Assembly (NCBI RefSeq): GCF_002423035.1
Contig: NZ_DIUM01000070.1
Coordinates: forward strand, 52,615-116,614
Direction of reading: 5' to 3'
Length of the DNA stretch: 64,000 nt
Source of the DNA: Thiocapsa sp. UBA6158
GTDB lineage: Bacteria > Pseudomonadota > Gammaproteobacteria > Chromatiales > Chromatiaceae
Shown here piece by piece: positions 26,761 through 32,471 of the stretch. The position numbers were made by a program, and so were the translations under genes. The stretch's first letter is position 1. Every line of letters starts with the position of its first letter. The notes under the pieces were generated by a model. That model was not told the origin of the DNA. It ran no database searches and saw only the letters and a program-made list of their open reading frames with translations.

Positions 26761-26985
26761 TCAGTCTTGCAGGTCCAGCGGATCGAAGTCTTCTGCTCCG
26801 CCCTCGAATCGCGCGAAGGCGATGCACTGCTCGTCGGTCGCGTCATGCCCTCCCGGCCTGAAGAAGTTGCCCGCGAAGACGAACGCCCGGCCGTTGCGCT
26901 CGAACATTTTGAAGGATGTCGCAGGCTTGCCCCGCAGATTCACGCGGGTCTTGTCCTCGATCCTGTAGTTCTCCACGTCGGTCAT
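26761..26985 (-). CDS. Element protein of unknown function, 74 aa
   Basis: Starts at the ATG at 26985, which overlaps the stop of the upstream gene (ATGA). The sequence MTDVENYRIEDKTRVNLRGK continues with a basic aromatic region (SFKMFERNGRAFVFAGNFF) and an acidic tail DFDPLDLQD. The fold is unknown. The split between basic front and acidic back is reminiscent of small inhibitory or nucleic-acid mimic proteins, but this is only an impression. Confidence 0.6.
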   Translation of the reverse strand: MTDVENYRIEDKTRVNLRGKPATSFKMFERNGRAFVFAGNFFRPGGHDATDEQCIAFARFEGGAEDFDPLDLQD

Positions 26986-27167
26986 GACCTTGCCCTCATT
27001 GCTCCGATCTGCGAAAGAAACTCGATGTCTTCCCGTGCCGGGTGATCCGGTGCGCAGAAAATAAGCGCGATGCTTGCTGAAAACAGCCGATCCGCTACCT
27101 CGTTCCACCGTTCCAGGTGCCATACCCCGCCGACGATCGCATCTATCATGTGCTCGCTGTCGCTCAT
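26982..27167 (-). CDS. Element protein of unknown function, 61 aa
   Basis: ATG at 27167 overlaps the stop of the 145-aa gene by 4 bp, and its own stop overlaps the next start by 4 bp, so translation is coupled on both sides. The sequence contains VGGVWHLERWNEVADRLFSA and a hydrophobic stretch SIALIFCAP too short for a secure membrane helix. Not recognised. Confidence 0.6.
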   Translation of the reverse strand: MSDSEHMIDAIVGGVWHLERWNEVADRLFSASIALIFCAPDHPAREDIEFLSQIGAMRARS

Positions 27168-27601
27168 GCCGCCTGCTCCTCAGCGGCGAGCTGGTCGACG
27201 GCCGTGATGATTGCCGCCTTCGCCTTCAGTCGGGCGGCGGCGATGCGCTCCTCCCGAGCCAGCGCGGCGGCTTGCTCGGCTTCGCGTTCGGCGATGCTGG
27301 CGTCCAGTGCGATGCTCAACAGACCGGCGGCGACTTCCGCGGCCGTCTCCCCCGTATCGGCGGCGATGCGGGCCAGGGTCGTTTCGCGTTCGGCGGTCGC
27401 AACCTCGTTGAAGGCGTCGGCGAACTCGAGTAAGCGGCTCGACAGCAGGTGTGCCGCAGTCGCGATGCCTGACAGGCGATCGCGCTCGAAAGGTGTGTCG
27501 TCCAGCCCGCTTTCTTCGATGTCGAGCGTCCGGTTCAAGCCTTGCAGCGCCCACGCCAGTTGCCAAAGCTCACTCATGCCGCTGAATTGTGTTGCGCTCA
27601 T
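27164..27601 (-). CDS. Element protein, helical, 145 aa
   Basis: ATG at 27601 overlaps the upstream stop by 4 bp. The product is almost entirely helical, with a long Ala/Glu/Arg-rich C-terminal segment (SIAEREAEQAAALAREERIA, RLKAKAAIITAVDQLAAEEQ) that should form a coiled coil. The N-terminal part (SELWQLAWALQGLNRTLDIE) is a second helical unit. Function unknown. ATG 27577 is an alternative start. Confidence 0.62.
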   Translation of the reverse strand: MSATQFSGMSELWQLAWALQGLNRTLDIEESGLDDTPFERDRLSGIATAAHLLSSRLLEFADAFNEVATAERETTLARIAADTGETAAEVAAGLLSIALDASIAEREAEQAAALAREERIAAARLKAKAAIITAVDQLAAEEQAA

Positions 27602-27918
27602 GAGCTCGCCTCCATCGGGGTCAATCCTGCATGGGCTCGGGTCGCCAAGCGGGTCAGTTCGGCGGCGCGACCGTCCGGGGCGGTCGTGACCATGTGCAGG
27701 ATAGCGTCATGCCATCGGTGCGCGGCGACGACATCGGCGGCGCGCACGGGGTCACAGCGTAAGCCGTAGCGCACGACTCCGAAGAGTTGATGTGACAGGG
27801 CGATGCCCTTGTGAGCGAAGTCATCGCCGTCGATCGGCTTGCCGCAGCGCTGCATCTCGCCGACGAGATCGCGCGCGAGGAGGATGATGGATCGGCTCGG
27901 CTGGCGTTTACCTTCCAT
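27598..27918 (-). CDS. Element protein of unknown function, 106 aa
   Basis: Starts at ATG 27918 inside the end of the previous gene (11-bp overlap) and ends with a 4-bp overlap to the next. The product, MEGKRQPSRSIILLARDLVG, has a helical core with several His and Asp (KPIDGDDFAHKGIALSHQLF, DVVAAHRWHDAILHM). A metal site is possible but not shown. No family recognised. Confidence 0.62.
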   Translation of the reverse strand: MEGKRQPSRSIILLARDLVGEMQRCGKPIDGDDFAHKGIALSHQLFGVVRYGLRCDPVRAADVVAAHRWHDAILHMVTTAPDGRAAELTRLATRAHAGLTPMEASS

Positions 27919-28156
27919 GTCGGCGACCTCCCAAGATCGAACGGCGGCGGCGAACGCCGATAAACCGCAGCGCGGCTTCGATGCGAGCCAGTAGGGCCCG
28001 GGCCTCGGACAGCTCCCGGCCTTGCATGCCGGACAGGCACCAGGCGACGGACGCGCGAAGAGTGCGCAGTGTGCGATGGTCTCGACGCGCAAGGGCGTCT
28101 GATGTCATGCGGTGCCAAGTCGGCACGCGCAGTGATATATCATGGCTGGTAGCCAT
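27908..28156 (-). CDS. Element protein of unknown function, 82 aa, basic
   Basis: GGAGG lies 7 bp before the ATG at 28156. Very Arg-rich product (RMTSDALARRDHRTLRTLRA, RFIGVRRRRSILGGRRHGR) that may bind nucleic acid. It contains SGMQGRELSEARALLARIEA. It is the first gene of the coupled train 28156-26761. Confidence 0.6.
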   Translation of the reverse strand: MATSHDISLRVPTWHRMTSDALARRDHRTLRTLRASVAWCLSGMQGRELSEARALLARIEAALRFIGVRRRRSILGGRRHGR

Positions 28157-28236
28157 TGCCGAACCTCCGTTACAGGTTGGTGATGGTCAGGCATCCTCGG
28201 GCGTTGGCGCGCCCCTGGATGCCGATCTCCTCTACT

Positions 28237-28422
28237 TCACTTCGTCTTCGCGGTTCTCTTCCCCTCCCTCAGTTTCTTGCAGATGTCTCGGACCAGCGGT
28301 CTCGACTCCGCAGGCACCCACTCCGTAACCGACACGAACCCTTCGGCTCGCATCCGATCCCGCCATTCAGCCATGCGGACGCGGGTCGGTTTCCGTTTCT
28401 CGGTATCGGTAACATGTGACAT
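28237..28422 (-). CDS. Small putative ribbon-helix-helix protein, 61 aa
   Basis: The sequence RVRMAEWRDRMRAEGFVSVT followed by EWVPAESRPLVRDICKKLRE resembles small plasmid and phage proteins in which a short strand (VSVTEWVP) precedes two helices, as in Arc/MetJ-type repressors. The ends are basic. It could regulate the downstream small-gene train, 80 bp further on. Assignment from pattern only; no clear ribosome site is visible. Confidence 0.5.
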   Translation of the reverse strand: MSHVTDTEKRKPTRVRMAEWRDRMRAEGFVSVTEWVPAESRPLVRDICKKLREGKRTAKTK

Positions 28423-28952
28423 ATGCCGAGTGTAACAGCGTGCGGACGGAAGTCTACATACCGTTCGTCGGTTTTTGCGCTCGGCGATGGATCCTCAAGG
28501 GTGCGCGCAAGGTGGCGTCGGCGCTGGTGATTTCTGCGGGTGCAGTCGGAAGGCATGACCCGATCCAGGTTGGGTTCGGTCTCTCCCTGAATCTCGCTTT
28601 CCGCTTCGGTCTCGACAGGCGATTCAGTGGATTCAGGCGTTGCTTCCTGGGTGTTTTGGGGTTCAGGTACTTCTTCAGTGTCGGTTTCTTTGATGTAAGA
28701 AACCTCATCAAAGTACCGATCGCCCCATGACTTAACGTCAAGACGGAAGCGCTGTGGGCTGCGGCTGTCGCACATGTCCAAGGCGTCGGAAGGCGTGACC
28801 TGATCCAGGAGGGGTTCGGGTCTCCTTGCGGATAAGGAGAGCGGACATCGGCGAACCCATGCGCAGATGTCGCGGCTCAAGGTTGAGCCGTGAGATTGCC
28901 CGGGCTCACTGCGCAGCGCTGCGCAGTGAGCGCAACCGGGGCACGGCACGGG
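28423..28952. other. Gene-poor 530-bp stretch with a direct repeat
   Basis: No convincing gene. A minus-strand frame is open through here and beyond (28949 to 28269) and has an acidic middle (EPQNTQEATPESTESPVETE), but it overlaps the ribbon-helix-helix gene and has no good start site. A repeat of about 41 bases, beginning GTCGGAAGGC, occurs at 28545-28586 and 28785-28825 and in that frame gives EPNLDRVMPSD and EPLLDQVTPSD. The stretch may be a degraded gene or a regulatory region between the two gene trains. Confidence 0.5.
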
Positions 28953-29117
28953 TCAAGCGGGCGGTGCGGTCATCCTGAAGCGCGTAGAGCGGGCGCGCTT
29001 CGCGTTGACGGCCGCGGGCGGGGGCGGTGGGTCCAACATGCCGGCCAGGACCGTTGCGCGCTGCAGCGGCTTCCGGGTGGTCGCAGGCTTGCGGATCAAG
29101 GCGGCGTATCGGGGCAT
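28953..29117 (-). CDS. Element micro-protein, 54 aa
   Basis: Starts at ATG 29117 with GAGAGG 8 bp upstream, inside the 3' end of the previous gene. Basic product (MPRYAALIRKPATTRKPLQR) with a run of five prolines, ending TRFRMTAPPA. A frame starting at 29124 is an alternative but lacks a ribosome site. Function unknown; short and of low complexity. Confidence 0.45.
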   Translation of the reverse strand: MPRYAALIRKPATTRKPLQRATVLAGMLDPPPPPAAVNAKRARSTRFRMTAPPA

Positions 29118-29338
29118 CGGTCAATCCTCTCGGCTCGGCGGGGCGGTGGGACCAGGCGCAGATGTGACCGGCGGGCGGCGGCGCGGGCCTCCCGGTCGAG
29201 CCGGGCCTGCTCCGCTCGGAACCAGGACCGGAACAGCTCGACGGCGGTGTCTTCGTCGGTCATGCGCACGTCGAACCCGCCCGAGTCGTTGGCGGCGAGC
29301 AGCAGCCCGTCAAGGTGCAGGGTCAGGGCGGGGTTCAT
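29096..29338 (-). CDS. Element protein of unknown function, 80 aa
   Basis: ATG 29338 lies within the 3' end of the zinc-ribbon gene (29-bp overlap). The product MNPALTLHLDGLLLAANDSG continues with TAVELFRSWFRAEQARLDRE and an Arg-rich tail. Probably helical. Not recognised. Confidence 0.52.
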   Translation of the reverse strand: MNPALTLHLDGLLLAANDSGGFDVRMTDEDTAVELFRSWFRAEQARLDREARAAARRSHLRLVPPPRRAERIDRCPDTPP

Positions 29339-29630
29339 CGGCGTCTGTTCGTCGTGCGCGGTGCGCGGCGGCCTCGATGGCGGCCGCTCGGGTGATGGTC
29401 TCGAGTGTGCTGTAACGGAATCGACATCCAAGGCACTTGCGGCGGCGCCTGATGGCGTCGGCGCCGGCTTGGCGGGTCTCCAGTACTGCCGTGTGTTCAG
29501 ACCCGCAGAGGGGGCAAGATGCGCTCAATGTACGGCCTCGGTGGTGGGTGCCGACTTTGCGACCGGGTCGGCGCCGGGAGGCCGCGGAGGAAGTCGCGAC
29601 CTCGCAGCCGTCCAAAACTGCCCGCGCCAA
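29310..29630 (-). CDS. Zinc-ribbon protein, NrdR/Ogr-like
   Basis: Two CxxC pairs are seen in ASCPLCGSEHTAVLETRQAG and RRRKCLGCRFRYSTLETI. The spacing and the DAIRRRRKC block are very like the N-terminal zinc ribbon of NrdR; no ATP-cone follows, and the protein ends in an Arg/Ala/Pro-rich tail. Ogr/Delta late-gene activators of P2 and P4 are also small CxxC zinc proteins. The start is uncertain: TTG 29630 gives 106 aa, and TTG near 29527 gives a protein starting just before the first CxxC. DNA binding is likely; the target promoter is unknown. Confidence 0.6.
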   Translation of the reverse strand: MARAVLDGCEVATSSAASRRRPGRKVGTHHRGRTLSASCPLCGSEHTAVLETRQAGADAIRRRRKCLGCRFRYSTLETITRAAAIEAAAHRARRTDADEPRPDPAP

Positions 29631-29633
29631 GAA

Positions 29634-30101
29634 TCAGGCAGCGATCCGGCCGAGATCGGGCGCCAAAACAACAGTAGGATCCGCATCGCCGCGTCGAACG
29701 ATCGGCGTCGGCGAGCTGCGAATCGCGCGCTCTTCCTCGATTTCCAGGCTACGCAGCTCCGCGTCGAGCTCGGCGAGGCGGCGGCGCCGGTCTGCGGCGC
29801 TGATGCCGGGCTCGGGATGTGCCTCGAAGGCAATCGCGGCGAGCCGTGCGGCGGTGCGCTCGAAGTCCAGCGCGGCGACGATCGAAAGCACGTCGATCCT
29901 GGATGCGGCGTGACTCGTCAAGTCGGTTTTGCCTTTGCGCAGCCGGGAGGGGTTAAGGATGTCCCGGCCGCGCTCGGCAAGGTGCTCGACCTCGGCGGCG
30001 ATGCTTTCGGCCGCTTCGGCTTGGGCGGGCCACTCGCGTTCCACGGCTTTGCGCTCGGCTTGCAGGGCGGTGATGCGGTCGCGGATTTTCTCAATGGTCA
30101 T
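29634..30101 (-). CDS. Element coiled-coil protein, 155 aa
   Basis: ATG 30101 overlaps the upstream stop by 4 bp. The sequence MTIEKIRDRITALQAERKAV and RRRRLAELDAELRSLEIEEE indicate long N- and C-terminal coiled coils around a middle segment (DVLSIVAALDFERTAARLAA). Not recognised. It may be a scaffold or DNA-bridging protein, which is speculation. Confidence 0.62.
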   Translation of the reverse strand: MTIEKIRDRITALQAERKAVEREWPAQAEAAESIAAEVEHLAERGRDILNPSRLRKGKTDLTSHAASRIDVLSIVAALDFERTAARLAAIAFEAHPEPGISAADRRRRLAELDAELRSLEIEEERAIRSSPTPIVRRGDADPTVVLAPDLGRIAA

Positions 30102-30358
30102 GCGATGGTTCCGATGATGTAGATGTTGCTGTTGTCGCTGCGGCGCTTCGCCGGCAGGCGTGCCCACGCGCGACCTCGCAGCCCGTCGCGGCGGAAGATG
30201 TCGCCTCCGCGCACCCATAGCCCACGCGCTGTCGGCGCCGGTTCGCTGTCGCTGAAAATCACCTCGAAGCCGTCCACGCCATCGCACTGACACGCGAAAT
30301 CGAGCGAGGCGCCGGCGATCTCCGTATAAGCCGCAGTCAGGGGCACGGGGTCAGCCAT
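30098..30358 (-). CDS. Element protein of unknown function, 86 aa
   Basis: Coupled at both ends by short overlaps (8 bp upstream, 4 bp downstream). The product DPVPLTAAYTEIAGASLDFA, GFEVIFSDSEPAPTARGLWV, RGGDIFRRDG, ending SDNSNIYIIGTIA, looks like a beta-sandwich or small barrel and recalls phage head-tail or decoration-type small proteins (the phrase on exhibiting a value in a field is absent from known toxins). No firm family. Confidence 0.58.
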   Translation of the reverse strand: MADPVPLTAAYTEIAGASLDFACQCDGVDGFEVIFSDSEPAPTARGLWVRGGDIFRRDGLRGRAWARLPAKRRSDNSNIYIIGTIA

Positions 30359-30755
30359 TGGCGATGCGCCCGGTGTTGTCCTCCAGCCATTCCTCGCACG
30401 CGGTCAGCAGCTTGATTTGCGGCTTCCAGGCGGCTTGCGCGGACTCGATCGCCGTTTCCAGCTCGGCTAGGCGCTGCTCGACCATCTTCAGGTCAATTCG
30501 GGCGCCGGCTAGCTTCGGGTCTTCGGGCGTGCCGGGCACACGAGGATTGCGCTGCAGGTCCACTCCCCATTGGGCGATGTACCGCGCAAGGTCTTGGCGC
30601 TCTTGGTGCAGCGCGAGGCGTTCGCCGATCAGCCCGGACAGGGCAGCGTGCGCGCCCTTGGCGGCGCGTCGCAGCTCCCGCAAGCGCATCTCGTAGGGCT
30701 CGAGCTTGGCGGCTCGGGCTTGCTTCTGAGCAAGCGTCAATGGTGCCGAGATCAT
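30351..30755 (-). CDS. Element coiled-coil protein, 134 aa
   Basis: GGAGG precedes the ATG at 30755. Helical product (KQARAAKLEPYEMRLRELRR, RLALHQERQDLARYIAQWGV, MVEQRLAELETAIESAQAAW) with strong heptads. The start overlaps the upstream stop by 4 bp. Not recognised. Together with the 155-aa protein it forms a pair of coiled-coil products in one train. Confidence 0.62.
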   Translation of the reverse strand: MISAPLTLAQKQARAAKLEPYEMRLRELRRAAKGAHAALSGLIGERLALHQERQDLARYIAQWGVDLQRNPRVPGTPEDPKLAGARIDLKMVEQRLAELETAIESAQAAWKPQIKLLTACEEWLEDNTGRIANG

Positions 30756-31126
30756 CGCTGAAAGCCTCCGCGATCCGGCCGCACAATCCGCGATCGCGGC
30801 GCGCTCATGTCCACGTCGCGCGCGGGTCCACCGGTGCGGCCTGACGACAGGGCTTTTTCGAGTGCTTCCATCGCGCGCATTTGCGCGTCAGTAGTCCCGG
30901 ACGCAGAGGGGCCGGCCTGGTTGGCGCGGTGCGGCTCGTTGGCGGCGATCTGCGCGAGGGCTTCGTCCATCTCGGCTTGCTGCTCGGCGGACATCTTGCG
31001 CGGCGTTGGATAGTGGCCTGCGGTGATCTCGGGGCCGATCGCTGCGCCGACGGCGAGCGCGACCGGCCGATGTTTGATGATGCTGTTGTCGATCATGTTC
31101 GTGTCCGGTGTTTGGAGTGCGGACAT
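30752..31126 (-). CDS. Element protein of unknown function, about 124 aa
   Basis: Start uncertain: ATG 31126, ATG 31096 or TTG 31144, the last overlapping the upstream stop. The product includes HRPVALAVGAAIGPEITAGH, a middle rich in Gln/Glu/Ala (SAEQQAEMDEALAQIAANEP) and MEALEKALSSGRTGG. No domain recognised. Confidence 0.55.
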   Translation of the reverse strand: MSALQTPDTNMIDNSIIKHRPVALAVGAAIGPEITAGHYPTPRKMSAEQQAEMDEALAQIAANEPHRANQAGPSASGTTDAQMRAMEALEKALSSGRTGGPARDVDMSAPRSRIVRPDRGGFQR

Positions 31127-31140
31127 TTTCAGCCGACGAA

Positions 31141-31605
31141 TCAACCATCAAAACCGGGTGTTTGGTGTTCGGCGATAATGCGCTTCAGGTGCGTCGCGGA
31201 TGTCGGAGCCGGTGCGCTGCTCAAGGCGAACCACAGCTCGCACTGCAGAGGGCTAAGGCGTGCCGGTGGTTGTGCATGGTGCCGGGACCATCGCCAGGTG
31301 GACGCCTCGAACATCCCGATCTCGCTCGCCAGCTCACGGATGCGCGCGGGGGTAGACGTGTCTTCGTTGAACGGGACCAGGGCGAAGGCGCGGCGGAGGT
31401 GCCGATCTCGACGGGAAAGGCGCTCGCGGGTCGCAAGGCTCGCGATGCCGCGGCCGCGGATGCCGAGACCCTCATCCAAGGTCGCCACAGCTCCGGTGGC
31501 CGCTAGGCGCAGCCCATCGGCGAGGAAAGCCGCGGCCTCCGGGTCGGTCCGGGCGGTCGCGGTGATCGCGCGGCGCAGCATGGCGAGCCCTTCATTCTGT
31601 TTCAT
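31141..31605 (-). CDS. Element protein of unknown function, 154 aa
   Basis: ATG 31605 chosen; ATG 31644 is possible. The sequence GLAMLRRAITATARTDPEAA and GIASLATRERLSRRDRHLRR is followed by ALVPFNEDTSTPARIRELAS and STWRWSRHHAQPPARLSPLQ. The Arg-rich helices could include a helix-turn-helix, so a regulator is possible. It is the first gene of the train 31605-28953 and the 209 bases upstream (31606-31813) have no gene, so a promoter is expected there. Confidence 0.55.
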   Translation of the reverse strand: MKQNEGLAMLRRAITATARTDPEAAAFLADGLRLAATGAVATLDEGLGIRGRGIASLATRERLSRRDRHLRRAFALVPFNEDTSTPARIRELASEIGMFEASTWRWSRHHAQPPARLSPLQCELWFALSSAPAPTSATHLKRIIAEHQTPGFDG

Positions 31606-31813
31606 ATCGACAATCTCGATCCATAGCCAGTTGACATCGAACATATCTGCTGCCGAGACCCTAAGCGACTGAAATCCTGTCGAAAACCGGGGCTCGAATT
31701 CCCCGCGGTTACGGCGGGGGTGCCGGGGTCCCATCGCTGCTGAATCTTCCGAGAGAACATGCGGTTGCGAAACTCAGCCGAGCCCGTTGGATGCTGCATC
31801 GAAAGCATGACCC

Positions 31814-32188
31814 TCAAAACGCGGAAGTCAGCAGCCGGCCGACGTGGTTCATGGTGTCGAGATCCACGTCGGCGGCGAACCGAACGGCCGCCCTACCCTG
31901 CTCATCTACGGCGACCTCCGTAACCGCGTCGGCGAGATCCTCCACCTCTAAGCAGAACCTCAGCTCGTCCACCGTCCACGGTTCCCGGCGCGTCACGGAT
32001 CCAGGGCGAGCCTCACGCGGGTTTCGCGTCTGCTCGCTCTTGGCCCACTTCCGCGCGAACTTCATGCAGGTGGTTGCCTTCCCGATGACGAAGACCTTCC
32101 GAGCGGTCACACAGTAGTTCGTCGCGCTGGTGAAGGACTGACAGTCGCAACAGCGGACCTGAGGGCGGTCATCATCCTTGCGGGCCAT
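31814..32188 (-). CDS. Cys-rich element protein, 124 aa
   Basis: GGGAGGG lies before the ATG at 32188. Cysteines cluster at the N-terminus (VRCCDCQSFTSATNYCV, then TTCMKFARKW), a pattern suited to one zinc site. The C-terminal half is acidic (ELRFCLEVEDLADAVTEVAV). Small proteins with an N-terminal RCxxC motif are common in plasmids and phages, usually without assigned function. It lies 22 bp from the iteron block and is the first gene after it. Confidence 0.6.
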   Translation of the reverse strand: MARKDDDRPQVRCCDCQSFTSATNYCVTARKVFVIGKATTCMKFARKWAKSEQTRNPREARPGSVTRREPWTVDELRFCLEVEDLADAVTEVAVDEQGRAAVRFAADVDLDTMNHVGRLLTSAF

Positions 32189-32210
32189 GCCAAGCCCTCC
32201 CGGTGTGTGT

Positions 32211-32453
32211 GCAGAAAACTAAGCCCCTCTCTCCCTGGAAATGTCGGGAAGTCGGGAAGGTATGGTTAACCCATTGCCTTGATTGATAAAACGCCTTCCC
32301 GACAGGGCTTTTCGGGTCGGGAAGGCAAGTCGGGAAGCGTGCCGTTACCCTTCCCGACTTTTGCAGCCTTCCCGACTTCCGAAAAACCATGTCGGGAAGG
32401 TCTAACCCCACGCCAGCCTTGAGCAAAACAGCAACCTTCCCGACTTCCCGACT
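32211..32453. repeat. Iteron cluster beside the primase gene (putative origin)
   Basis: At least ten TCGGGAAG-type iterons in both orientations are seen between 32244 and 32453, within a 260-bp gene-free gap downstream of the primase/helicase. The first 128 bases are the near-copy of 25801-25929. AT-rich segments alternate with the iterons, and the last ones touch the stop of the primase gene. Iterons beside a primase-helicase gene are the hallmark of self-encoded origins. Confidence 0.82.
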
Positions 32454-32471
32454 TTTCACAGATAACACCTA

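Noticed and set aside
31690..31730. tRNA-like T-arm (GGGGAATTCGAGCCCC on the minus strand)
   Set aside because: Loop length is wrong and no acceptor, D or anticodon arms surround it.
32172..32468. 98-codon minus-strand frame through the iterons
   Set aside because: Its protein is just the translation of iteron repeats and it has no ribosome site; the DNA pattern explains it.
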